Source: Arenibacter palladensis (GTDB lineage: Bacteria; Bacteroidota; Bacteroidia; Flavobacteriales; Flavobacteriaceae). Taken from it: a DNA stretch of 64,000 nucleotides. The DNA lies in the NCBI RefSeq assembly GCF_900129275.1, contig NZ_FQUX01000003.1:248001-312000 (forward strand). Reading direction: 5' to 3'. A program made the position numbers and the translations under genes. The stretch's first letter is position 1. Every line of letters starts with the position of its first letter. The notes under the pieces were generated by a model. That model was not told where the DNA came from. It saw only the letters and a program-made list of their open reading frames with translations, and made no database searches. Below are positions 9,186 to 17,285 of the stretch, one piece after another.

Positions 9186-10367
9186 ATGAACATACTGATC
9201 ATAAACGCAGGTAGTTCTTCCATTAAATATCAATTGATTCAAATGCCTTCGGAGCTTATAATCGGAAAGGGATTGATAGAACGCATCGGCTCAGAAAATG
9301 CCACAGTGAAATATAAAACCAACTCAGTGGATACCGAAGAGGTGATGCTGATTCCAAACCATAGTGCCGGATTCAAGAAAATGGCCACACTCCTGATGGA
9401 TCCTGACCAAGGTGTTATAGCAAATGTCAATGATATTTCGATCGTAGCCCATAGGGTAGTACATGGTGGAAACACCTTTTCCGATACTACCGTGATTACA
9501 CAAGAGGTTAAAGATAAGATAAAGGAACTTTCTATCTTGGCTCCTTTACACAACCCCCATAATTTGGAAGGCATCTTGTTGGCAGAGGCAGCTTTTCCCA
9601 CTGCCAAACAAATTGCCGTTTTTGATACCGCTTTCCACCAGAGCATGCCCGTGAAGGCCAAGAAATATGCCTTGCCAAATGAGTTGTATACAGATCACCG
9701 AATCCAAGCCTTCGGTTTTCATGGTACCAGTCACAAATACGTGTCCGAGAAGGCAATTTCCTTATTGAAAATAAAATCTTCCAAAATAATTACCATACAT
9801 CTGGGCCATGGGTGCAGTATCACTGCCGTAAGGGATGGAAAAAGTGTTGATCATTCCATGGGGTTTACCCCTGCCAACGGACTTATCATGGGCTCTAGAA
9901 GTGGGGACATAGATCACTCCCTTATCTTTTATTTGGTAAATAATTTGGGCTATGGTCTGGAGGAAGTCAATGCTTTACTCTCCAAAAAAAGTGGTATGCT
10001 AGGGCTCACAGGCCATAGGGATTTAAGGGACATTGAAGCCAAAGCCAAAACTGGAAACAAAGAATGTATCTTGGCCTTGGAGATGAATGCCTACCGCATA
10101 AAAAAATATATAGGCGCCTATACAGCAGCCATGAACGGCTTAGATGCCGTAGTCTTTACAGCCGGCATCGGAGAAAATTCCAGTACCCTTAGGAGCCTTG
10201 TATGCACGGATATGGATTATCTGGGCATAACACTGGACCCTGCCAAAAATGAATCAAAATCTTCCAACATAAGGGAAATTTGCAGTACCGAGGCCAAAGT
10301 TAAAATCTTGGTAGTACCTACCAATGAAGAACTGGAAATTGCGAAACAGGCCTTCGGTCTATCCTAG
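9186..10367 (+). CDS. ackA: Acetate kinase
   Basis: Transfers the phosphoryl group of acetyl phosphate to ADP, yielding acetate and ATP. 393 residues, typical length. Motifs: NAGSSSIKYQL at the N-terminus (acetate kinase signature 1), VAHRVVHGG, FGFHGTSHKYVSEKA (signature 2), HLGHGCSITAV, GFTPANGLIMGSRSGDID and FTAGIGENS. Second gene of the pta-ackA operon. Acetyl phosphate made by this pathway can also phosphorylate response regulators; whether it acts on the two encoded here is unknown. Confidence 0.97.
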   Translation: MNILIINAGSSSIKYQLIQMPSELIIGKGLIERIGSENATVKYKTNSVDTEEVMLIPNHSAGFKKMATLLMDPDQGVIANVNDISIVAHRVVHGGNTFSDTTVITQEVKDKIKELSILAPLHNPHNLEGILLAEAAFPTAKQIAVFDTAFHQSMPVKAKKYALPNELYTDHRIQAFGFHGTSHKYVSEKAISLLKIKSSKIITIHLGHGCSITAVRDGKSVDHSMGFTPANGLIMGSRSGDIDHSLIFYLVNNLGYGLEEVNALLSKKSGMLGLTGHRDLRDIEAKAKTGNKECILALEMNAYRIKKYIGAYTAAMNGLDAVVFTAGIGENSSTLRSLVCTDMDYLGITLDPAKNESKSSNIREICSTEAKVKILVVPTNEELEIAKQAFGLS

Positions 10368-10478
10368 AACCAATAATTATGGTATAGATTTTTAGTCAAC
10401 GTTGGGAGAAATCAAATTTTCCATGATGACCAATGACTGGTATAACCAGACCAAATTACCGTTTGTCATAAACCAGGG

Positions 10479-10688
10479 TTACTCCTTTTTTGCCTTACAT
10501 GTTTTTATTCCAAAAGGGAGGTACAACGGACAAAAGCCCATAAAGCTGGTAAGGAAAAAGATAATGGCCAAAACCACCAATACAATACCCAACACCCCGG
10601 AAATAGTACCGTTATAATAAAGAGCGATCAATGCCGCCGCTATCACAAAACGCAAGGTTCTGTCCAAATTACCCATATTTTTCTTCAT
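10479..10688 (-). CDS. Small DUF2892-type inner membrane protein
   Basis: 69 residues with two hydrophobic segments (about 13-30 and 33-50) and a short basic tail. The start MGNLDRTLRFVIAAALIALYY and the FMGFCPLYLPFGI end match the DUF2892 family of small membrane proteins, which also occurs fused to rhodanese domains. The function is not known. It lies divergent to the 10975 gene; the palindrome at 10894 has a 7-of-8 box facing this gene at the standard spacing, which would give a leader of about 170 bases. Confidence 0.75.
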   Translation of the reverse strand: MKKNMGNLDRTLRFVIAAALIALYYNGTISGVLGIVLVVLAIIFFLTSFMGFCPLYLPFGIKTCKAKKE

Positions 10689-10862
10689 GATTATAAATTT
10701 AAGTTATAGAACTTTTAAAAACCCCACAAGGCACTTTCAATGCCATTGTTAAGGAATACTTTTTTATATGTAAACATCAATCTGTGAAAAGCATCCTTTT
10801 GCACTTCATTCCCAACGATTCAGACAACTTTCCGCTTTTTCCAATTTTTTTACTTGATAAAT

Positions 10863-10936
10863 CAAAGTAAATGGATATGTATTCCTATTCAAATGATATA
10901 TGTCATTTCAGGGACCAATACCTTTAAATAATTTTG
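10863..10936. promoter_or_regulatory. TGAY-N4-RTCA site for the 10975 operon, possibly bidirectional
   Basis: Palindrome TGATATATGTCA at 10894-10905. The plus-strand box TAATTTTG at 10929-10936 is a perfect TAnnTTTG, 35 bases from the site start. On the minus strand TTACTTTG (7 of 8) lies at 10870-10863 at the same spacing, facing the DUF2892 gene. Confidence 0.8.
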
Positions 10937-10974
10937 TAGTACGCCAAGTATTATAGTACTTAAAGCAAATTATC

Positions 10975-11361
10975 ATGGAAAAACAAATCATATATAACTC
11001 AAATCTGCATTTTGAACACGAAATTTGGAGGCGGGAACTCTTCTTTTGGCAGGATGAACTCATCATTTTTAATAACAGGCTTAGTGAACTGGTTACTAGG
11101 TGGACCAAAAAAGAGGTATTAAAGCAATTGGACCACTTTCAGAACGAATTTATTCTACATGGTGGAGTAATCGAGGATTTATTGGAAGAAATGGAAATCC
11201 ATGAATCCCGAATGGCCGATCAAGATTTGTTGTCACATGATGCCATGGATACCATGATGGTGAAAAAACATATGGAGTTCCGAAAAAAAATGGAAATACA
11301 GGAAGAGATCTATACAGCTCTTAAAAGGGAATTCTTCCGTTTTTTGACCAAGCACCTATAA
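10975..11361 (+). CDS. Small helical protein, member of a three-paralogue family
   Basis: 128 residues, predicted all-helical, no signal peptide or membrane segment. Not a family I can name. It resembles the products at 14363-14758 (minus) and 49010-49438: each has a Trp, then about 10 residues on an aromatic or acidic DE pair (here WQDELIIFNNRLSEL), a long amphipathic helix, and an HES/HEN motif (here EIHESRMADQD) in the second half. All three sit behind TGAY-N4-RTCA-type sites. The UbiB-like kinase gene starts 5 bases after the stop, so the two are co-transcribed. Function unknown; a helical partner or regulator protein is possible. Confidence 0.75.
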   Translation: MEKQIIYNSNLHFEHEIWRRELFFWQDELIIFNNRLSELVTRWTKKEVLKQLDHFQNEFILHGGVIEDLLEEMEIHESRMADQDLLSHDAMDTMMVKKHMEFRKKMEIQEEIYTALKREFFRFLTKHL

Positions 11362-11366
11362 ATCAT

Positions 11367-13049
11367 ATGTTTGGTATAAAATTTCCACAAAAACAAAATC
11401 TTAAAAGATACAACGCCCTATTTGTAGTACTTACCAAATATGGGTTTGAGGATGTAATGGCCAGTAGCAAGGCAAGAAAATTTATCCCTAAAAATTACCT
11501 TTTAAAACACCCTGATAAGGCAAAGAAATTATCAGAATCCACTTTTGAGCGCATCCGTATGGTGCTAGAAGAATTGGGCCCTTCCTATGTAAAGATGGGG
11601 CAAATTATGAGCAACCGTGACGATATGTTGCCCCCAGACCTGGTTAAAGAACTAGAAAAACTACAGGACCATGCCCCTTCCCTACAGAATTTTGACGTAG
11701 AAAAAGTTTTGTTGCAAGAACTGGATATTGACTGTTCCCAACATTTCCTTTCCATAGACCCCAAACCTATGGCGGCAGCCTCTTTGGCCCAAGTTCATAA
11801 GGCACAGCTCTCCAATGGGGATTGGGTGGTATTAAAAATACAGCGCCCCAATATAGCCGAAGTCATTGCGTCTGACATTTCCATTATGAAAGAAGTTGCG
11901 GAAGCAATGGAAAAATATAGTTCACAGGTAAAAGCCTTTCAACCTGTAAAATTGGTGGAATCCTTTGAAAAAAGCATTAACGAAGAACTTAGTTTTCATA
12001 GGGAAATGGACAATATGGAACATTTCGCCAAGAATTTCAAGGACAACGAGGCTATCTATGTCCCCCATCTATATCGCGAGCTTAGCAACGACCATATCAT
12101 ATGTATGGAGTGGATAGACGGAATCAAGGTTTCCGAGCTGAATAAATTAAAGGAAAGCAATATTGATTCCAGCGCCGTAGCCAAAGTTGGGGTAGATCTA
12201 TATTTGGAACAGGTTTTGGAACACGGCTTTTTTCACGCGGACCCACATCCAGGAAATCTATTTGTGTTACCCGAGATCCAAAAAATCTGCTTCATAGATT
12301 TTGGCATGATGGGCACCATTATGCCCAATGACAAGGAGGCACTCATAGAACTGCTGCTTTCTTTTTTAAAAAAGGACGTAAGGAAAATCATCTCCGTCCT
12401 AAAAAAAATAGCCTTAAAAACCGAGATTCCCGATGAAAAAAAGTTGGAGTACGATTTGTACGAATTGATTGAAGGCATAAGCAATACCTCCATCCGTAAC
12501 ATTAAGTTGGGGACCACCTTGAAACAATTTAAAAATGTGCTTTATGAAAATAAGATTACCATACCGCATTACTTGTATATTCTAATACGCGCTTTGGTAA
12601 TAATTGAGGGTGTAGGACTAAAATTGGATCCAGAATTCAACATAACGGATAATCTAGAACCATACATGGCCAAGATAACCCGTAAAAGGTTTGGCCTAAA
12701 ACGACTTTTTCAAAAGAACCTAAATAGATTTCAAGATTACAATGCGCTGCTGGATAAATTGCCGACAGACATTAATGAAATAGTAGATAAGATCAAAGAT
12801 GGAAAATTGGTCATTGTGCATGAGCACAAAGGCTTGAACGAGTTTAGAAAGTCTCTAAAAACTGCCTTTAACCGTTTGGTCTATGCGGTTATTATTGCAG
12901 CCCTCTCCATTGGCTCTGCCCTTTTAGTAATGGCCGATATGCCTCCAAAGATTAGCGGAATACCCGTATTGGGCGCAATAGGTTTTAGTCTTTCCGCCAT
13001 TATTGGACTGGTTATTCTAATCTCAATTTATAGGAATAAGGAAGATTAA
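11367..13049 (+). CDS. ABC1/UbiB family atypical kinase-like membrane protein
   Basis: 560 residues. The UbiB/AarF signatures are present: KMGQIMSNRDDMLP (the KxGQ helix, near 74-90), AAASLAQVHKAQL (Ala-rich nucleotide loop), an EExxFxxE-like helix ELSFHREMDNME, HADPHPGNLF (catalytic loop) and FIDFGMMG (DFG-like). Two membrane helices close the protein (about 497-518 and 527-550), the normal UbiB anchor. UbiB proteins support isoprenoid quinone synthesis or lipid handling; Bacteroidota use menaquinone, so an exact role cannot be assigned. Second gene of the operon behind the 10894 site, which links it to the stress regulon. Confidence 0.88.
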   Translation: MFGIKFPQKQNLKRYNALFVVLTKYGFEDVMASSKARKFIPKNYLLKHPDKAKKLSESTFERIRMVLEELGPSYVKMGQIMSNRDDMLPPDLVKELEKLQDHAPSLQNFDVEKVLLQELDIDCSQHFLSIDPKPMAAASLAQVHKAQLSNGDWVVLKIQRPNIAEVIASDISIMKEVAEAMEKYSSQVKAFQPVKLVESFEKSINEELSFHREMDNMEHFAKNFKDNEAIYVPHLYRELSNDHIICMEWIDGIKVSELNKLKESNIDSSAVAKVGVDLYLEQVLEHGFFHADPHPGNLFVLPEIQKICFIDFGMMGTIMPNDKEALIELLLSFLKKDVRKIISVLKKIALKTEIPDEKKLEYDLYELIEGISNTSIRNIKLGTTLKQFKNVLYENKITIPHYLYILIRALVIIEGVGLKLDPEFNITDNLEPYMAKITRKRFGLKRLFQKNLNRFQDYNALLDKLPTDINEIVDKIKDGKLVIVHEHKGLNEFRKSLKTAFNRLVYAVIIAALSIGSALLVMADMPPKISGIPVLGAIGFSLSAIIGLVILISIYRNKED

Positions 13050-13132
13050 ATCTTATTCCATTTCTATGAATAGTTGATAACAGTTTGGGCAAAACTATAA
13101 GTGATCGTTTTATAAAAACAGTTCGGAATCAT

Positions 13133-13140
13133 TATCTTTA
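13133..13140 (+). promoter_or_regulatory. -7 box of the exonuclease III gene
   Basis: TATCTTTA, 7 of 8 to TAnnTTTG, 48 bases before the start codon. No TGAY-N4-RTCA site lies 35 bases upstream, so this gene appears to be outside the regulon. Confidence 0.4.
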
Positions 13141-13187
13141 TTCCGAATTGTATTTTTCATAGCATTGTCCAAAATAATATCCAAACA

Positions 13188-13952
13188 ATGAGAATAATTT
13201 CATGGAATGTCAACGGCATTAGGGCCGTTGCAAAAAAAGATTTTTTCGAATCCATAAATAAAATGGAACCTGATATTCTATGTCTTCAAGAGACCAAGGC
13301 TCAGGACCATGAGGTTGAGGAGACCTTGTCGGCAATGGAACATTATACCATGCATTACAATTCGGCCGATAAGAAAGGATATTCTGGTACTGCACTTATC
13401 AGCAAAATAGATCCTATTGCCGTAACCAAAGATATGCAGGTATCGGAACACGATAGCGAAGGTAGAATACAGTGTGCTGAGTATAATGATTTTTACTTGG
13501 TAAATGTCTACGTGCCCAATTCCGGACAGCAATTGGATCGTCTGGACTACCGTAAACAATGGGATACCGATTTTTTAAAGTACCTGAAAAACCTTGAAAA
13601 GACAAAACCTGTAATTGCTTGTGGGGATTTTAACGTAGCACATAGGGCAATAGACCTTAAGAACGATAAAAGCAACTATAACAAAACTGCAGGATACACC
13701 CAAATTGAAATTGATGGCATGGACAATTTTATTGAAGCCGGTTTTGTGGATTCGTTCAGGCATTTTCATCCAGATACCATAGCATATACCTATTGGAGCT
13801 ATCGTTTCAAGTCCAGGGAAAGAAACACGGGCTGGAGAATAGATTATTTCTTGGTAAGCAAGTCTCTGGTAGATCGCATAAAGTCTGTAGATATCCTATC
13901 GGATTATTTTGGTTCCGACCACTGCCCTATCTCCTTGGAAATAGAATTCTAG
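13188..13952 (+). CDS. xth: Exodeoxyribonuclease III (AP endonuclease, ExoA/Xth type)
   Basis: Base-excision repair endonuclease/3'-exonuclease. 254 residues. Metal and catalytic residues are in their usual motifs: SWNVNGIRA (Asn), CLQETKAQ (Glu), GTALIS, VYVPNSG, CGDFNVAHRAIDL (Asp/Asn), WSYR and SDHCPISLEIEF (Asp-His). Its last 4 bases overlap the end of the convergent gene at 13949. No regulon site is seen in front. Confidence 0.95.
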   Translation: MRIISWNVNGIRAVAKKDFFESINKMEPDILCLQETKAQDHEVEETLSAMEHYTMHYNSADKKGYSGTALISKIDPIAVTKDMQVSEHDSEGRIQCAEYNDFYLVNVYVPNSGQQLDRLDYRKQWDTDFLKYLKNLEKTKPVIACGDFNVAHRAIDLKNDKSNYNKTAGYTQIEIDGMDNFIEAGFVDSFRHFHPDTIAYTYWSYRFKSRERNTGWRIDYFLVSKSLVDRIKSVDILSDYFGSDHCPISLEIEF

Positions 13953-14314
13953 AAAGACCCGTAGTGCCCTATATATTCCTGTAGGACACTAATTTGAAAA
14001 TCCCCAACCACCCTAAGTTCGGCATCCGCGTTCATAAGTACCAATCCATATGCCAAATGCGATAGCTTACAGTCGCTTACAACCTGTTTTTGGATTCCAG
14101 TAAAAACCGGCCTAAAATGTTGGTCTATATCCAGACCGGCAGATTTGCCAACCGTCATGGCCTTGATGACAGCCTCGGTAATTTGTTTTGGTGATAATCC
14201 TTGATCCAACAAATCGCTGGCTAGATGCTTTAATCGAAGACTGTAGTAGAAATCCATAAAATGGGCTATACTATCTACAGTCTTATTATCCGTGTTATAA
14301 ATAGAGATTTCCAT
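13949..14314 (-). CDS. Small protein with a DinD-like segment, function unknown
   Basis: 121 residues, soluble. The stretch VSDCKLSHLAYGLVLMNAD resembles the conserved core of DNA-damage-inducible DinD-type proteins, where an equivalent DYxLSRYACYLIVMNGD segment occurs, but the protein is much shorter than DinD (near 275). The N-terminal part MEISIYNTDNKTVDSIAHF matches nothing I know. It is the last gene of a probable three-gene minus-strand unit (sigma-like factor, helical protein, this gene; gaps of 48 and 27 bases) behind the palindrome at 15619. The DinD similarity is weak evidence for function. Confidence 0.6.
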   Translation of the reverse strand: MEISIYNTDNKTVDSIAHFMDFYYSLRLKHLASDLLDQGLSPKQITEAVIKAMTVGKSAGLDIDQHFRPVFTGIQKQVVSDCKLSHLAYGLVLMNADAELRVVGDFQISVLQEYIGHYGSF

Positions 14315-14362
14315 AAATTTTATTCCTAACAGATTAGATAGTGATATTGGGCAAGCTAACGG

Positions 14363-14758
14363 TCATAATTTCTTGGCATACCCAAAAACCATTTTTTTAA
14401 ATTCCATAAAGTCTTTGGTAAACAAATCCATTTGGTCCCTGATATTTGCATGTTTTTCCCTGTAATCCTGATCGGATAGTCCCTTCTCTCCCTTTATTAA
14501 ACGGGACAATAGACTTTCATGGGCTACAATATCTTCGGCCAAATAATCAAATAAGGTTTCGTGAATCTTATCCAGATATTGTAGCATCTGTCCGTATTCA
14601 GAAGCTTTTACCTGTTCCTTATCCAGCAAATCCGTAAAGAACCTGGCTTCGTCCTTCCAAAAGGCAATGATGTTCAACCATTCCCTACTTTCCTTATGTA
14701 ACGCATCAAGCCCTTCACCCAACAATATTTCTTTTTTTGACTTTGGTCCAGTGCTCAT
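14363..14758 (-). CDS. Small helical protein, paralogue of the 10975 and 49010 products
   Basis: 131 residues, highly charged and predicted helical. Shares with its two paralogues a Trp-led first helix (WLNIIAFWKDEARFFTDLLDK), a long second helix, and an AHESLLSRL motif equivalent to HESRMADQD and HENSLGSDL in the others. No name or known function. It follows the sigma-like gene by 27 bases and is very likely co-transcribed with it, so it could work with that factor, but no sequence evidence shows this. Confidence 0.75.
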   Translation of the reverse strand: MSTGPKSKKEILLGEGLDALHKESREWLNIIAFWKDEARFFTDLLDKEQVKASEYGQMLQYLDKIHETLFDYLAEDIVAHESLLSRLIKGEKGLSDQDYREKHANIRDQMDLFTKDFMEFKKMVFGYAKKL

Positions 14759-14785
14759 AGTTCTATAAATTAAAATTCCTTGTTA

Positions 14786-15553
14786 TTAGTCCAAATATCT
14801 TTTGATGAAGCTGGCCCTTAGACTTTTTCTTGCAGTCTTCAAAAGCGATTCTATTTCCTGAACGGTACTATTGTGTATTTTGGCAATTTCCGTAATATCG
14901 AATTGATGTTCCGTAAATAGTTCAAATACCCTTCGCATTTGCTCGGGCATATGATATAAGACCATTTCCGAGTGTTTTCTAATGTTCTCCGCTCCCAATT
15001 CCTTATCCAATTGGAGTATCACTTTTTGATCGTCATCGCCAACAAAAATATGGTTAAGCACATAGTCGTCCTTGGCATAGGAAATATCGTCCAATTCTTC
15101 GTTCATGATTAAATCCCCATCTCCATCCGTAGTAAATTTTTCCTGCATGCTATCCCATTCAGGTTTGGAGTAGGTATCTATATTTTCAAGGAACAAGGCA
15201 TCAAACTCTTCATCCACAAAGATCGTCTCCAGCAATTCATCCACTTTCTTGAACATCCATGGATGCAGCTCATTTTTATTATTTATCTCATCCAAATGGT
15301 CATATACCTCTATAAAAAGCTGATCAATAATATCATCCGCCTTATACCTGTTCCTATCAATCTTACCCTTTACCACGGCACGGTTGAGATTCTTTTGCAC
15401 ATATCGCCTTACTTCGGGCATGGCCTTTAACAATAACTGATTGAATGCCTTAAGATCTCCTTCCTTTTTTAACCGTCGTAAATCAGAAAAGGAATTGGCT
15501 ACAAACACATGAAATTCCCTTTGACTTTGAAATATATTGACTGACTCTTTCAT
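14786..15553 (-). CDS. Sigma-70-like (ECF-type, divergent) RNA polymerase sigma factor
   Basis: 255 residues. A region-2-like helix pair is seen at about 25-100 (RRYVQKNLNRAVVKGKI, then YKADDIIDQLFIEVYDHLDE). An acidic linker of about 80 residues follows (DTYSKPEWDSMQEKF, DGDGDLIMNEELDD). The C-terminus is region-4-like: LYHMPEQMRRVFELF, then the helix-turn-helix FDITEIAKIHNSTVQEIESLLKTARKSLR. The long acidic insert between the two regions is unusual for an ECF sigma factor. First gene of a minus-strand unit with a small helical protein and the 13949 gene, behind a TGAY-N4-RTCA site. A second regulatory layer below the Crp/Fnr regulator is possible. It could also be a sigma-like protein that no longer works as a sigma factor. 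Confidence 0.7.
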   Translation of the reverse strand: MKESVNIFQSQREFHVFVANSFSDLRRLKKEGDLKAFNQLLLKAMPEVRRYVQKNLNRAVVKGKIDRNRYKADDIIDQLFIEVYDHLDEINNKNELHPWMFKKVDELLETIFVDEEFDALFLENIDTYSKPEWDSMQEKFTTDGDGDLIMNEELDDISYAKDDYVLNHIFVGDDDQKVILQLDKELGAENIRKHSEMVLYHMPEQMRRVFELFTEHQFDITEIAKIHNSTVQEIESLLKTARKSLRASFIKRYLD

Positions 15554-15587
15554 ACTTTATATAATTATATTTTAAATAGTTGTACTT

Positions 15588-15630
15588 CAAAAATGCCAAC
15601 TTCCTTCTTCTAAAAAAATGATTTTAATCA
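15588..15630 (-). promoter_or_regulatory. TGAY-N4-RTCA site and -7 box for the sigma-like operon
   Basis: Palindrome TGATTTTAATCA at 15619-15630. On the minus strand CATTTTTG (7 of 8 to TAnnTTTG) lies at 15595-15588, exactly 35 bases from the site end. The start codon follows at 15553. Confidence 0.7.
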
Positions 15631-15691
15631 TCTATCCCGAATCGATCCAGAGAAATAAATTTTGATAGTAATCCTAGACGTTCACTAGTGC

Positions 15692-16183
15692 TTAACTTAA
15701 TTTGTCCAACTTTTCTTCTATCAGCTGAATTTGCGGCAAAGTGTGGCGCACCAAAAGAATTAAGTGTCCTTTTTTTAATGCTTTGAGATAAGAATTAACC
15801 TTATCCTCCGTTATGCCCAATCCCCTTAAAATTCCATACGGTCCGGCCGACATAGATCCCAGTGGTCTCCCCGATATATCAAATAAAAATTGGGAGGCCA
15901 AGGCACCTGCAATAAAGAGAGTCCCAAACTCTGTATGGGGAAATACGCCAAAATTTACCTTTTCTCTTAAAACCTTGTTCCAATAAGCATTCCAGTCCGA
16001 TTCTTGAAGTAAATCCTTTTTGTCATTGGCAACAAGGTTGTTTCCAAGTTTTCCCAGGACAGATATTTGCGGCCTTTCCATATCTTCCTCAAGAATAATT
16101 TCAATGGCCTTACGCAACATCTTTAGATGCTCATAATCCCTCAAAATAAAATTATACACAGCTTTATTTACCCTAGTATTCAT
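15692..16183 (-). CDS. Hypothetical stress-type protein
   Basis: 163 residues, no signal peptide. The centre has a small-residue stretch (GTLFIAGALASQF, then GRPLGSMSAGPYGILRGLGI) followed by TEDKVNSYLKALKKGHLILLV. This order, a glycine-rich hydrophobic hairpin followed by a 'helix then KKGHLILLV strand', recalls general-stress proteins of the YflT/GsiB-neighbour type, but I cannot assign a family. It is separated from the downstream sigma-like gene by that gene's own predicted promoter. The palindrome at 16261 has no good box on the minus strand for this gene; a possible -7 box TAGGGTTG (7 of 8) lies at 16233-16226. Confidence 0.6.
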   Translation of the reverse strand: MNTRVNKAVYNFILRDYEHLKMLRKAIEIILEEDMERPQISVLGKLGNNLVANDKKDLLQESDWNAYWNKVLREKVNFGVFPHTEFGTLFIAGALASQFLFDISGRPLGSMSAGPYGILRGLGITEDKVNSYLKALKKGHLILLVRHTLPQIQLIEEKLDKLS

Positions 16184-16260
16184 TTGATAAAGAATGATGA
16201 AATGGCTAGGTTGGTATATTCGTCCAACCCTAATTTAAGAACTAATGCCTGTAAATGATA

Positions 16261-16303
16261 TGATTTATATCATTTCCAAAGCATTTTAATAGACTTATTT
16301 TTG
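16261..16303 (+). promoter_or_regulatory. TGAY-N4-RTCA site and -7 box for the YtxH operon
   Basis: Palindrome TGATTTATATCA at 16261-16272 and a perfect box TATTTTTG at 16296-16303, 35 bases from the site start. The ytxH-like gene starts at 16347. Confidence 0.8.
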
Positions 16304-16346
16304 AGTATCATTTTAAAATATGTAATAATCAAAAAAATCAGTAATC

Positions 16347-16676
16347 ATGACAAACAACGACGGAAATATTCTTTTAGCTTTATTGACAGGTGCTGCCATA
16401 GGTGCAGGAATTGGAATCTTGTATGCGCCGGATAAGGGCACAGAGACTAGGCACAAAATAAAGCAAAAGGTGGGGGAGACCACGCACGACTTATCTGAAA
16501 GAATCTCCCATGCCAAGGAAGAACTTACCAAAACTGCCAATGAGAAAAAAGATGCCTTTGACCGTAAGTTGGATGAAGCTATCTCCACTATGAGCTACAA
16601 GGCAGATGACATTATTGCTACCTTGGAGCGCAAATTGGAAGACTTAAAAAAGAAAAACGCCCAATTTCAAAAATAA
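16347..16676 (+). CDS. YtxH-domain stress protein
   Basis: 109 residues. The N-terminal glycine-rich membrane segment LALLTGAAIGAGIGILYAPDKGTETR is the hallmark of the YtxH family (general-stress proteins, first described in Bacillus). The rest is a charged helix rich in Lys/Glu (KIKQKVGETTHDLSERI onward), likely coiled coil. First gene of a three-gene unit with a holin-like membrane protein and a small basic protein (gaps of 6 and 4 bases). The promoter has a perfect -7 box behind a TGAY-N4-RTCA palindrome. Likely an envelope stress component; no enzymatic role. Confidence 0.88.
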   Translation: MTNNDGNILLALLTGAAIGAGIGILYAPDKGTETRHKIKQKVGETTHDLSERISHAKEELTKTANEKKDAFDRKLDEAISTMSYKADDIIATLERKLEDLKKKNAQFQK

Positions 16677-16682
16677 GGTAAT

Positions 16683-17027
16683 ATGGCCTTGGAAGAACTT
16701 AAGAGAGACCTTACAGAGGCAGAAGCCGATGTAAGGTCTTATCTAGAAAATAGCGAGGAATATGCCAAGCTGAAAATATTTAAGGTACTTATGGAGCTTG
16801 TAACCGTATTTGCCCAAACCCTTTTAATTGGGGCCTTGGCCCTACTTGCCTTGGTTTTGATATCTTGGGCCGCATCCAATGCCCTAAATGAAGCACTGGA
16901 AAGTGCCTACCTTGGTTATTTGCTTATAGGTATGGGCTATGTACTAATAGCCATCATTTGTTATTTTCTAAGGAATAGGCTCAATAGGCCATTACTGCGT
17001 ACATTTTCCAAACATTATTTTGATTAA
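16683..17027 (+). CDS. Phage-holin-superfamily (DUF1469-like) membrane protein
   Basis: 114 residues: an N-terminal charged helix (EELKRDLTEAEADVRSYLENSEEYAKLKIFK), two membrane segments (about 38-62 and 78-97) and a short basic tail. This is the layout of the Actinobacterial/Bacteroidota phage_holin_3_6 family, which despite its name is a chromosomal membrane protein that often sits next to ytxH. Co-transcribed with its neighbours on both sides. The exact role is unknown. Confidence 0.75.
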   Translation: MALEELKRDLTEAEADVRSYLENSEEYAKLKIFKVLMELVTVFAQTLLIGALALLALVLISWAASNALNEALESAYLGYLLIGMGYVLIAIICYFLRNRLNRPLLRTFSKHYFD

Positions 17028-17031
17028 GACC

Positions 17032-17250
17032 ATGGGGAAACAATACAACTCTTTTAAAGAAATTGATGAAAGACTAATGGTCTTAAAGCTACAGCGCAAA
17101 ATTGAAATTGAAAGTCTTAAACTCAATATCAATCAGGCAAAGGCAAATCTAAGACCTCTGCAATTGGCGGGGAGCCTTAAGGGTAGCCTTCAGCAAATGC
17201 TGTTGATCTATGCCATAAGAAAATTAAAGTCCATTTTTAATAGAAGGTAG
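17032..17250 (+). CDS. Small basic protein of the YtxH operon
   Basis: 72 residues from ATG 17032; a longer TTG-initiated frame from 17020 would overlap the previous gene and is less likely. The sequence is a Lys/Leu-rich helix (FKEIDERLMVLKLQRKIEIE) followed by a short hydrophobic part (LQQMLLIYAIRKLKSIF). No known function; it accompanies ytxH and holin-like genes in this operon and is probably a peripheral partner of the membrane proteins. It converges with the response regulator gene at 17286. Confidence 0.65.
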   Translation: MGKQYNSFKEIDERLMVLKLQRKIEIESLKLNINQAKANLRPLQLAGSLKGSLQQMLLIYAIRKLKSIFNRR

Positions 17251-17285
17251 CCACAAAGCGCGTCAAGCTTTTGCCCATGTCCACC

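Noticed and set aside
10402-10617. 71-codon open frame on the plus strand
   Set aside because: It overlaps the DUF2892 gene in antisense, and that gene has a recognisable family pattern and membrane segments. This frame has none.
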